Part shown: piece after piece, positions 12,033 through 21,748 of the stretch | How positions within the stretch are numbered: position 1 is the first letter of the stretch | Layout of the letters: the number at the start of each line of letters is the position of its first letter | Assembly: GCA_001600635.1 (NCBI GenBank) | Contig: BCKL01000009.1 | Span: forward strand, 675,045-739,044 | Length of the DNA stretch: 64,000 nucleotides | Direction: 5' to 3' | Origin: Leucosporidium creatinivorum | Taxonomy: Eukaryota; Basidiomycota; Microbotryomycetes; Leucosporidiales; Leucosporidiaceae | Program-made: the position numbers and the translations under genes | The notes under the pieces: model-generated | The model's database searches: none | Told to the model about the DNA's origin: nothing | What the model saw: the letters and a program-made list of their open reading frames with translations, nothing else

Positions 12033-12140
12033 GACAGTGGAGTTGACAGCTGTCGGATCTGTCGAAGCGAAGTGAGTTGACGAAGTGAAGTGCAGGAAGG
12101 AGACCGCAGATTCAATCCAATCGGACCTCTTTCTTGCCAA

Positions 12141-13221
12141 GAGGCGCTAAAGGGGGTTGCGGAGCCGCACCTTTTTTGATTGTACGCCTGCAGGACTCTT
12201 CTCGGGGCTGGACGCTGGGAGGACGGCGATGTACTGCAGTATTACGGGCAATATCCTGTGGGCTTGTACACCTACAGTCCCAGCGAGCAGGCGGTCCTCG
12301 CGCCTTGCAAGCCCTCCGAGAGTCCGATCTCATGGCGCCGGCGGCGAAGTCACCTGGGGAGCCCCATGGCCTGCAGCTCGAGCCCAGCCAGCTCCTCACG
12401 AGGCGTGTAGATAACGATTTTTCTTGTACTGCGCTCTCCGAACGGCAGTTCGGCGTCGGCGAGCCGTCCTCTCCCACTGCCGAAGGGAGCGCCGAGCCTC
12501 CTTTGCTCGCCTCCTCCTACACAAGTCGACGCTGGGGCCGCTCAGACGACGGTCATGGGGGATGTAGCTTGATTGTCAAACCCCCAACCGGGCCCCAGTC
12601 GGCCCCTTCACAAGCCTTTCCGCTCCAGTGAGCTTGCCGGCTGTCAGCTGAGGCAACGCCGAGGGGTGCCTAAGGAGAAAAGGGTTCGAATCGAAAACTC
12701 GTCTACTGGTGTACATCATAGTCGGGCTGTAGACAGATATGGTGTGATTGGTCTTATTGGTAGTCAAGTCGGCGGTGTAAAACAGCTCGTCGTCAGCTTC
12801 CGACCAGCTTCGGCGATGCTGGTCACAGCGCTCGGGAGCTCTGCAGGCTCAGCTCAAACCACCGGCGCCCAAGCAGCATCTCCAAACACTTACACGAATG
12901 TCAAGGCGTGCTCTTAACGTTGCCACGACGATCTCTTGGACAGCAGCCGGCGGCGAACGAATGTCAGCTGCTCCTCCGCCCGAATCCCCCAAGTTTCTCG
13001 TTCGGAAGATGCAGGGAGCCCCGTTGAGAACGTGGGCGGGAGATAGAGGAGCATTCCCAGGTCATAATGCACAGACATTGTCCTCTTCAGCAGGGTCGCC
13101 TCGCCATCAAGCTCCGAGCTGCGAGAAGGGCCGCTCGCAGGTCAGCTCCTCGACCTCTACCGAGACGGCCGGAATAGCTGTACAGGGATATCTTGAGCTC
13201 TATCTACCTTCTATAATCTAC
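12141..13221. other. Gene-free stretch
   Basis: About 1.1 kb between the permease start and the THEM6-like stop. Open frames here lack consistent codon use or splice signals, and nothing was recognised. It includes the permease promoter. Confidence 0.4.
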
Positions 13222-14397
13222 TCACAGCTCCTCCCAACCCGAGACGTCTCCAAATCGCTCGACAACAGCCAGTCCCGCCAACCGTCGCTCCTCGTACACG
13301 CCCATGCCATCGTCCTCCCACTCTTGCACTCCCTTGAAATCGGTACCAGCCGGCAGCTTCCCAGCGAGATGCGCAACCTGCTCTCCGCCGTACTTGAGCC
13401 ATGCTCGACCCTTGCGCTCCTTGCGAAGGGCGAGAGTTCGCTCCCAGTTCGAGCGGTCGGGACCAACGCCGGAGAGGGAGAGGACGCGGGCGGGCGGGAT
13501 GGAGAGGCGGGAGCCCTGCAGCTTGAAGCATGAGCGGGAGAGGGCAACGCAGTTCAGGGTGCGCTCCTTCGAGCCCTTCTTGGGCGCCGTGGTGAAGCGG
13601 GCCGTGTAGTAGATCTGTTGCGCAACAGTGTCAATCGCTGAGCTGCGGAGGAGGCTCACTCGTTACTTACCCATTTGTCGTCCCATGCTGTGACGTGCAC
13701 GTCGATTTCATAAGCTGCGAAGGCGGGGATCTCGGACTTGAAGTAGAAGCTGGTCTGTGCGAGAGGCGACCAGATCTTCTCGACTCCCATGGCTGGTCCG
13801 ACGACCTCGATGAGCCACTTGAAGCGAGCCGAGTCCAGTGCGCGAGGGTAGGAGGAGTTGCTCATGCTGAGAAAGGGCGACGGGGTCAGCGCTCAGCTCG
13901 GCGGTTCTCCTCGACGCCGAGACGACTCACTGGCCATTCCAATCCGCTGCATCAAAGCCCACAAATCCCTTTGTAACGACCTTGGTATCGAACGGGTTTC
14001 TGCCAATGGCCAGCACCTTGTCCAAGCCTTTCAGCCAGATGCGAAGGCGAATCAAAGGGATGAGGCCAAAGAGGTCTGCATGACATGGCGAGTCAGTACA
14101 CTCAGGTAGATCGGTAGTAATCAGCGCCTGCTGTGCTGTAAGCCGAAGCCCTTGCTGCAGAGCTGCCACCGCGTGCCACCGCGCTGGGACGCGATTTGCC
14201 GTCGAGCGCGACTCACCGACGTGCCAAACCAATGGTAGACTGCGCCAGGTGAGGAAGAGGAGCAGTGCGACAATCCTCTTAACCGTTCGTAGCGATTTGA
14301 GGCGAGGCGAGGCGGCCAAACGGGTTGAGGTGAGCGTGGAGATGGCCGCTCCGGCGAGCAGCGTCGACCAGGATGGTATAAAGCGAGTCGCCGCCAT
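13222..14397 (-). CDS. THEM6-like hotdog-fold protein
   Basis: Resembles the membrane-anchored THEM6 / fungal 'capsule polysaccharide biosynthesis' group of the hotdog thioesterase superfamily; catalytic activity of this group is not well established. The N-terminus MAATRFIPSWSTLLAGAAI and a following hydrophobic segment IVALLLFLTWRSLPLVWHV look like a membrane anchor. Then come DLFGLIPLIRLRIWLKGLDK, the hotdog signature (FDAADWNG, HMSNSSYPRALDSARF), ending in a basic WDDKW, IYYTARFTT strand pair that matches the family's WDDKWIY.x.RF motif, and a ~110-residue tail. At least four exons; introns near 14218, 13929-13866 and 13671-13618 carry GTGAG/GTAAG donors and CTGAC-type branch motifs. Confidence 0.72.
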
Positions 14398-14664
14398 GTT
14401 GATGCACGAACAAGTCTACGGAGTCGAGAGCTGTAGGAGAGTCCGGTGGAAGAGATAGAGCGTGTTTGCGATGAGGCGAGTGCGAGACGAGCGAGATGAC
14501 GGAAGGAGAGAAGCGAGATCTGAGAAGCCCGAGCTGGCCGGTCAAGGTCGAGCGAGACCGAGAGACTGAGAAACGACTGTACGTCTTTTGGTGTGTGTAC
14601 TGCTATACTACTATGCGGTTGCTATATACCTCAATACATCTAAAGTGTCCACGATCACTGCCTC

Positions 14665-15003
14665 CCGAACTCCTCGCCTGCGAAGGTCCCTTCCTCGAGC
14701 CATCGTTCCCCTCTCGCCCAGGCCGAGCTGTCGCCCCTGCGTCCCGCCTACACTCCAATCCTCGAGTCGCTCCCCGCCCTTCAATTCTCCCGGGTAGTAG
14801 AAACAGCAACAAAGCTCATCAAACCAGACACCTCGCCTTCCATCAGCTTGACCTCGTACCCGAGTCACCGAAACCGCCTTTGAACCCGCCTCGGCTTATT
14901 CTCTCACTCACGAAGCCACTTCCCTTCTCACTCGCCTGAGACCTCTGAGCCATACCACTCAAACGTACGTCGACACCGCGAGGTGGAGCACAGGGACGAG
15001 TGT
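14665..15003. repeat. Inverted repeat, right arm
   Basis: Reverse complement of the first ~339 bases of the window, with only a few differences. The match ends at 15003, one base before an ambiguous N at 15004, which is also where the other arm runs off the window. It lies about 270 bases upstream of the THEM6-like start. Confidence 0.85.
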
Positions 15004-15323
15004 NGGCTAGGAGGGAGCAGGACGGAGCGGAAAGGAGGGCGGGATGTGAGGAAAGGGAGCGCGAGGGGAGGAGGGAATCGGGAGGGTGAGAGTAGCGATG
15101 AGAAGGGAGGGAATGGGAGAGACAGTGTGTGTTCAGATAGGGTGGGAGATGGAAAAAGGATGGGGTGCGGAAGAGAGGGTGGAAGGTGTAGGTTGTACGT
15201 AGGTTTGGAAGTCGACTCGTTGGTGTCGAGGTCTGCGCCGAAGGGAGAGGGAAAGGTCAGCTTCGGCGTTCGAGACGGCGAGAGGAGCGACTCGACTCAC
15301 CGTGATGGTCGTTGTTGGGAAAT
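15004..15323. other. Purine-rich stretch downstream of the bZIP gene
   Basis: GGGAG-rich sequence on the plus strand; probably the 3' UTR of the minus-strand bZIP gene. Begins with an ambiguous base at 15004. Confidence 0.35.
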
Positions 15324-16636
15324 CTAGCAGACTACAGGAGCGTCTTGTAGGTAGGAAAAGTCGAGGAATTGAGTGGTAAGGTCGTCTTCCTCCATGGCTC
15401 CTCCTCCGCCGACAATCGGCTCCGCCTTGATCTCGAGTCCACTCGCCCAGTCGCCCCACGCGTTGGCGACGGTAAAGTCGTCCAGGTGGAGCGCGCCAGG
15501 GGGTGGAGTGGGAGGCGCCGAGAGGGTCTCCTCGACCAGTTGCGAGAGAGCGTCGTCTTGGTCAACCTCGGTGACGACGCCGCCAACAGCTTCCGCGGCA
15601 GGGATGANTCGACCTCGCGTGCTACGAGGCGAGAGCTGTTGGACGACGTCGGCGATGAGGCGCCAGACTCGACTGCTGATGCAATGTGGTGGATGGGGAG
15701 AAGGGGAAGGTCCTCGTCGTCCTCGGTCTTGACCGTGTCAAAGGCGAAAGTCGGCTCGAATGGGGCGGGAGTGGTGGAAGCGGGAGCGAAGGAGGTAGGG
15801 GAAGGAAGGGCGGCGAGAGGGTCGGGCGCCGCCGTGGAGAGAGGTTGCGCCATGAATTGCTCGAAACGGCTGAACTTGTCCTCGAGCGATTCCAGGCGAC
15901 CGCGAAGGCGAGCCGTCTCCATTTGCTCCGAGTGCAGCTGAGTCCTCAGCACTTCGTTTTCCTCCTCCAATTCAGTCACTCGAGGTGCGCTGGTGTTGCT
16001 GGCGAGGGACGAGATGGAATTGGAGCGATGCGACCTGGCGCCGCCGTTCGAAGGAGAGGGGGCGACGATCGCCGAAGAGGTTGGCGCCAGGCCGAGTTGC
16101 GCCTCGAGTTGAGCTACACGAGATTCCAAGTATTGCGTGTGCTCCTTCTTGCGATCCCTCGACGCTTGAGCGGCATCTGCGCGAAACGGGGACCAGTGCG
16201 TGATGAGCGGGGGAGGTTCNGTTCGTTCGGCGTGGGCCCAGGTTCTGCAAGGCGATAAGCGGCGTGACAACTCACTGCGATTGCGAATCATCCTAGCTTG
16301 CTTGCGCTGCTCCTTGTCGCCAGCGCTGACGGGTCCTTGGGCCGAAATGCTGCCTCCCGCTGAGGTGCTGCCCTTGGCGGTGCCGTTCGCTGCGCCTCTT
16401 GAGGACGACGAGGACGATGCTGAAGCGTTGCTGGCTCGGGCTCGCTTGGAGCGAGGCTTGGGTTCATCGTCGATATCCTGCTCCTCTTCCTCGAGCTCCT
16501 CGTCGCCCGAGAGGTGCTCGTCGACCGAGTGGGTCGCCCAGCGCTTGGAGCGCCCTTGCGTTGGAGGAGGGGGAGAAGCCGAGTTGCTGTAGTGGTGCAT
16601 GGAATCGTTGGTGAGAGCAGCAGTCGAGGAGCGCAT
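15324..16636 (-). CDS. HAC1: HAC1/XBP1-like bZIP unfolded-protein-response factor
   Basis: The basic region KEQRKQARMIRNR + NAAQASRDRKK is interrupted by a normal intron (16275-16177, with an N at 16220) and is followed by EHTQYLESRVAQLEAQL and a second coiled coil VTELEEENEVLRTQLHSE. This R-N-R-x-A-A-Q-x-S-R-x-R-K-K pattern is that of Hac1, HacA and XBP1, which drive ER chaperone genes after Ire1 splices their mRNA. The frame that carries the bZIP runs on to a basic, Ser/Arg-rich end (stop near 15332, 401 residues). A second frame from about 15598 codes for an acidic activation-domain-like tail (QDDALSQLVEETLSAPPTP, DDFTVANAWGDWASGLEIK) ending at 15324. Removing 15675-15599 joins them: 361 + 501 + 275 nt, 378 residues. 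The other explanation is a missing base at the N at 15608. Confidence 0.85.
15599..15675 (-). promoter_or_regulatory. Predicted Ire1-type non-canonical intron (77 nt)
   Basis: On the coding strand the 5' side reads CAG|CAGT and the 3' side CTG|CCGC, both fitting the CNG|CNGN Ire1 loop consensus. The 3' site is a 7-base loop closed by TCC/GGA pairs, with one more C-G pair beyond an A.A mismatch. The 5' site has no clear closing stem. Excision shifts the frame to the acidic tail. No GT-AG intron explains the shift. Contains the N at 15608. Confidence 0.5.
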
Positions 16637-17163
16637 CGTTGGTCGTTAAAGTGGTGCAGGAGAGAAAGAAGACTAGCGGGAAGAACAAAGAGGTGAAAGG
16701 GAGAGCAAGAGAGAGACGGCGAGGGGGAGCTCCCAGCGCAAGTTCGCAGGAACCGAGCTCTGCCTCTCAAGCTCCCCCGCGTTAGCTCTAGATTCATCCC
16801 ACCCTTTCAACTCTCAAAGGTCGCCGCAGTCCGGTCAATGAGGTGTTGAATGATCTTGTAGTTGTAGTGCAGTACAGCGCCGAGAGAGCCGTCAACGCCG
16901 AACGCCCTCCGAGCTCCCTGTTCTCCTGCACCGAACTCGTCGCGCCTCGCTCGAACCTCCCGAGTGCGATGCACCAAAGGGCGACGGATTAAGGATAAAG
17001 GCCCTCCGCCGAGCGAGGCCTCTTGATGAGGTGGTTATCCCAGGGTCGCGCCCACCGAGTGCTGAGCTTCCAAGTAATCTTCGATGCACCACAGCAAGAA
17101 GAATTTCCCTCGACCGCCTGCACCTTCGTACGCCATCATTGAAACGCCGAAGCGCAGCTGGGG
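16637..17163. other. bZIP upstream region
   Basis: No gene recognised; holds the bZIP 5' UTR and promoter. CT/GA-rich tracts occur near 16690-16730. Confidence 0.35.
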
Positions 17164-17929
17164 TCAAGCGTCAACCCGAGACGTTGAGGCTTCGGCGAGA
17201 GAGGGGTTGTGGACGTTGAGAAGCCTGACGATCCTGGTTTTGACGTTGACGTACAACCTCGAGCTGACGAGCGTGCTTCCCACCAGCAACTGTACGAGCA
17301 TCATCGCCCAGCTGCGAGAAAACCAATTGCGAAGAGGCGAGACAGACACGCTTGGGCCGTCCACCGAAGCTCGAGGAGGGGCGTCGGCGCTCGGGAAGTG
17401 TGATGGGGAGAAGGGGAGGAAGATGTAGTGTGGCGGAGGTGTAGAGAGGTAGAGCAGCGCCGTAGGAACCTTCCCTAGGACACTGCAGCGCCGAGAGGAG
17501 AGGAGCCGCACGTGTGGGCCGTCGGTTCGGCGAGGTGGAGATGCGGGAACATCGACCGATGATGGAGGTTAGGGCGCATTTGAAAGGTGGTCGAAGGGTG
17601 TTGAGCGGGAGAGGAAGGAAGATGGGATTCTGTAGGTGAGCAATTGTCAGTGATGAGTCGAGCGAGAGGGCAGGACTGAGCCAGCTCGGCGAAAGGGAGA
17701 GAAGCTCACCCCTTACCGTCCGGCGAGATCCCCTGTACTGTAGCTCTGCACGGCCACACTTCGAGCGAGACGGCAGCTCGGTCTCATCGGCCTTCTCACT
17801 CCATCCGGAGCTCGTGTAGCCCTTCTCGCCCATCCTCAGCAGCCCCTTCCCCTTCTCGACCCTCGCCGAAGCGAACTTCCACAGCACGGCAGCTCCCAGT
17901 CGCCCTCCAGTCTTCCTCAGCAGCTCCAT
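17164..17929 (-). CDS. Possible unknown protein, exon structure uncertain
   Basis: Two pieces look coding on the minus strand. The upstream one starts at 17929 (MELLRKTGGRLGAAVLWKFA) and reaches a GTAAGG donor at about 17717. The downstream one, in the frame that ends at 17164, has G/C-ending codons and reads FLPFSPSHFPSADAPPRASV, SWAMMLVQLLVGSTLVSSRL and LNVHNPSLAEASTSRVDA. A stop near 17566 in that frame means a second, unidentified intron is needed. A different frame is open through both pieces but has poorer codon use. The upstream piece has a weakly amphipathic, basic N-terminus that could be a mitochondrial signal. No family recognised; it could be spurious. Confidence 0.3.
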
Positions 17930-18862
17930 CCTGCACCTTGAAACCGCCTGACCCGCTGTGGTGCTCCCACGGTTTCACGACTGCTCCGAACGGCGACGAC
18001 TGCTTGCGAAGTGCGGTTCGTGGTCGAGGGAGGTTGGTGCACCTGGATGCTGAGGTTATGATGGCCATAGATCCGAGTAGGCGGAGCTGTAGATCTGTGG
18101 AGAGGTTGCTCCTGCTCCACGTCCTCCAGCGTGGCTGAAGCGACTCAAGTGCTGACGCGACGAGTTGAGCCACGACGCTGCTTGCTGGCGAGGAGAGCGA
18201 GGCGGGTAGATGATGCTTGTGAGCTGTAGGCGGGTCCTGCTTTGCTACATGAGCCGAGCTGAAGGAGACGAAACGAGGCGAGAAGCGACGTGGAAGGAAG
18301 GAGAGAGAGAGAGCGACGGCCGACAGTCAGCTGCTTCCCCTCCCACGACGCGCTGGTCTGAGCGAAGAGAGTCTCGAGCTGCTGAAGGGGAGGAGAGAGC
18401 AGGAAGAGGGAGTTTGAATCAGTATCATTGACCCTCTACTCTGCTACAACCGGCCCGAGCTCGACCCCTTCGCGCAAGCCGACCGCCGAGCGTTCTACTT
18501 TCCTCGAAAGAGGCTCAGGCTACAAGGGGAGGGATTCTGGAAAGTTGAACGCTTGCAAGAGGGATTGAAATGCTGTGCTTGAGGTGCTCCTGCTCTTGCG
18601 AGGTCGAGAACCAACTCCTCGCCCGTCGCGCAAGTTCATCTCTCCCTCTGCCCTCTTCGCCGAGCTTGCCAACCTAATCAGTTTGCAGCACAGCTCGAGG
18701 CTACAGGACTCCCAAGGACCTATCTACTAGCCNACAATCCCTTCGACTCGCGCTCAAGGCGGCACCGCGAGGACCGCGGAGCTCGCTCGACGAGCGGACT
18801 CTCAGCCTCGGGATTGACCAATCTCTGCCTCTTGCCACTTACCGCTCAATTCGTTGGACGCC
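17930..18862. other. Intergenic region upstream of the AMP ligase
   Basis: No gene resolved. One ambiguous base at 18733. Contains the promoter of the ligase and possibly that of the doubtful minus-strand gene. Confidence 0.35.
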
Positions 18863-21163
18863 ATGTCCGCCTACAGCGCGTCTGCTACGCTTGAAGGACC
18901 TACGCCCGACTGCTCCGTCGTCCAGTACATTCTTTCAAACCCTCACCGAGTCCCACTCGACAAGGNCATCAAGATTGAGGCTGAGGGTCACGGTCAATTG
19001 ACTTACCAGGTAGGTGCGGTGATTGAGATCAGCTGCAGGAAGCTGACTTTCACCTACAGGGCTTCTGCGAGTCGATCAAGGATNTTGCCAGTGGAATTCG
19101 CGCCGAGCTCCCTCAGCTCGAGGAAGGCGACTTTGCCTTCATCCTGAGCCCCAACACGGTCAGTAGGTGGGCCGAGCTTCTGCAAAGATTGTAGCTGACC
19201 CTGTCCGCCTCCAGNTTATGCTCTCCTCCCTCATTCTGGGCATCATGGGCCGAGGAGCGGTTCCCGTCGCCGTCCTCTCGTCCTCCTCGCCTTCGGAGAT
19301 TCGCCATGCTCGTAGGTGCTCGTCAGCCTGCTCGGTCGACGATGTGAGCTCTTCATTAACATCTAAACCACTCTCTTACAGTCACGCTGGTTGCTCCCGA
19401 GGGTCCTAAGGTCATCCTCGTTCACCCCTCGCTCCTCGCCATCGCCGAGAAGGTCGTCGAGGAGCTCTCCCTCTCCCATCCTCCTCGTTTCGTCCTCGTC
19501 ACGCCGTCCCCAAACGACATCAAGCTTCTCAACCTCGACGACCTCATCAAAGCGGGAAGGGAGCACCCTCAGCCCGTCGCCGAGCTTTGCAAGACGGCAA
19601 AGGAGTCGCTCGCTGCCATCCACTTCAGCTCGGGCACCACTGGACCTCCCAAAGCGGCGATGACGAGTCATCTCCAGTTCGTCGCTGCTACGAGGGTGTG
19701 CTCGGTTGCGATGCCGTACGCCTGCCAGCCCGAAGGCCGCTTGCTGTCGTTTTTGCCGCTTGCTCTCGGCTATGGTCAGGTGAGATTCGCTCTCTTTCCT
19801 GCTGTGAGACACGCTGACAGCTCTCTTTGTCTCGCAGACCACAAGCATGGTCCTCGCCACTGTCAAGGTGGACCTTTTCTCGGCGCTCAAGATCTCTGCC
19901 GAGTCGCGCTGACTGACCTTCTCGCCCTCTCCGCAGGGGGCTCCGAACGTCCTTCTCGACCGCTTCACACCTCTCAGCTTCCTCACGGCGATCCAGAAGC
20001 ACCGCATCACCTCGCTTGTCATCACTCCACCCATCTGCCTTCTCCTCGCTCAAAGTCCTCTCATCGCTGATCTTGACCTCTCGAGCCTCCGCGACATCTT
20101 CACCGCCGGCTCAAACACCCCTCTCGAGGTCATGCAAGCTGTGAAGCGTCGTCTCGGCGTCAACGTCTGGAATGGCCTCGGCGTGAGCTCTCGTCGAGGA
20201 GGTGAAGGACATCGGCGATGGCTGAACCGCTTCCTCCTTTTTTTGCAGATGACCGAGACGTCCATGAGCCTGAGTCCGCCACTCGACATGACAGAGCCCA
20301 ATGGCAGCGTCGGCGTTCCTGGTCCCGGCGTCGAAGTCAAGATNGTCAACGGCGAGGGAGCGGAGCTCGGCGATGAGCAAGTGGGCGAGTTGATCGTTAG
20401 GAGTGAGAGCTGTATGACTTTGGGGTACCTCGGGAATGGGAAGGCTACGAAGGAGACGATCAGGGATGGCTGGTGAGTTGGATTTGCGACTGCTTGGCTG
20501 CTTCTCGTCGAAGCTTGGCGCTGACCTCGCCCGACGGGCCTCTCCCACTCGCCCATCGCGCAGGATTTACACTGGAGACCTCGCCAAGAGGAGCAGTAAG
20601 GGTCCCTACTTTGTGCTCGACCGCAAGAGCGAGATTATCCATGTACGTTGGTGTCTGCAACACTCTTTCAAGCCCGGCGCTGACCTCTCATCTCGTCGCA
20701 CAGGTCGACGGACACGATGTCGCTCCTTCCAGTCTCGAGGCCATCCTGCTTCTTCATCCTCTGGTGCAGGATGTTGGAGTCACGAAGGTCGATGGACCTC
20801 ATGGCGAGGGTGAGTCTGAATCGCCTCCGCTCGGCGCGGCTGAGTCTGACTGCGAAGCCAATNCTCACCNGTTCATCTTCCACAGTGCCTCGCGCCTTCG
20901 TCGTCGTCTCCAAAGAGAATCGCTCGTCATCCATCGCCCAGCAGATCCTCTCCTTCGTGAACGAGCAGGTCGAGCCTTGGGAGCGTCTCGGCGGAGGGAT
21001 CTGCTTCGTCGACGTGATCCCCAAAAGGTGAGTCGAGCTGTTTCTTTGTTGCTCTTCTGAGTTAGCTGACTTTCTCTCCTTGTGCTTCCACAGCCCCGCC
21101 GGCAAGATTCTTCGCAGGCTGCTCCCCCGTGACTCGGCGTTGGCGGCCAGAGGGTCGGCTTGA
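18863..21163 (+). CDS. AMP-forming acyl/aryl-CoA ligase (4CL-like)
   Basis: ANL-superfamily enzyme that would activate a carboxylic acid through an acyl-AMP and transfer it to CoA. Motifs in order: P-loop HFSSGTTGPPKAAMTSH, RDIFTAGSNTPLE, the A5 motif split by an intron (WNGLG + MTETSMSLS), IYTGDLAKR with its catalytic Asp, DRKSEIIHVDGHDVAPSSLE, and the A10 lysine motif PAGKILRRLLPRD. The N-terminus MSAYSASATLEGPTPDCSVV suggests a cytosolic or peroxisome-associated 4-coumarate/long-chain type; there is no SKL end (it ends ARGSA). About ten exons with short introns. Ambiguous bases at 18966, 19084, 19215 and 20344 fall in codons without disturbing the frame; two more (20864, 20870) are intronic. 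Substrate unknown. Confidence 0.88.
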
Positions 21164-21748
21164 TGGACGGAGGCTTACTGCGAGCTTATCACAGTGCGTT
21201 GGTGGAGAGTAGTAAACCAGCTTAGCTTGGGTTGGCTCGATAGCCTCTGTACTACAGCCTGCCTTGCGCTTCGAGGCGGGAGAGCAATCCGCGAGCTCGG
21301 CGAAGAGACGCGCTCGTCTCACAAAGGCGACTTCGAGGCGGTCAAGTCTCGCAGAGAGATACAGAGTGTCTTAGAATATCTTTGTGTAGCTTGCTCAGCT
21401 ACAGCGAGAGAGGTTTCGCGCCCATCTACTCTGCAGCGAAGCGAGCAGGGGGAGAGGAGCGAAGGACGTATTCTGCTCTTGCCTTTTTACCACGCACTCG
21501 CCACTTCTCAGCTTGCTCGCTCGCCTCACCCAACACCCATCAGAGCGCAGCCCAATTACCTACACCCTCTCGAGCACATCCTACAGCTCCACCTTCACCC
21601 GTTCGTCCTTCCCTCCGCTCGAGCACAGACCGGTCGCTGCGTCAAGGTGCGTTCTCAGCTCAGTGAGCGAGTCGAAGTCGCATGTAGAAAGCTACAGCCA
21701 AGCGGAGAGCATTTAGCTGACCTTCTTCTACACTCTCACAGCTCGCTG
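21164..21748. promoter_or_regulatory. Upstream region of the TPR protein
   Basis: About 585 bases between the ligase stop and the next start. It holds several CTACAG/CACAG acceptor-like signals near 21583 and 21740, so a 5' UTR intron is likely. No separate gene seen. Confidence 0.35.

Noticed and set aside
12180-12410. Short plus-strand frame with Tyr-rich start
   Set aside because: No splice context, no likeness to a family, and poor codon use.
12680-12700. T-loop-like GGTTCGAATC suggesting a tRNA
   Set aside because: The flanking bases do not form a T stem, and no D or anticodon arm could be placed upstream.
15608-15608. The N as the sole cause of the bZIP frame shift
   Set aside because: Not excluded, but the other coding Ns in this region stand for single bases and keep the frame, and the CNG|CNG geometry fits the shift; kept as the main alternative explanation.
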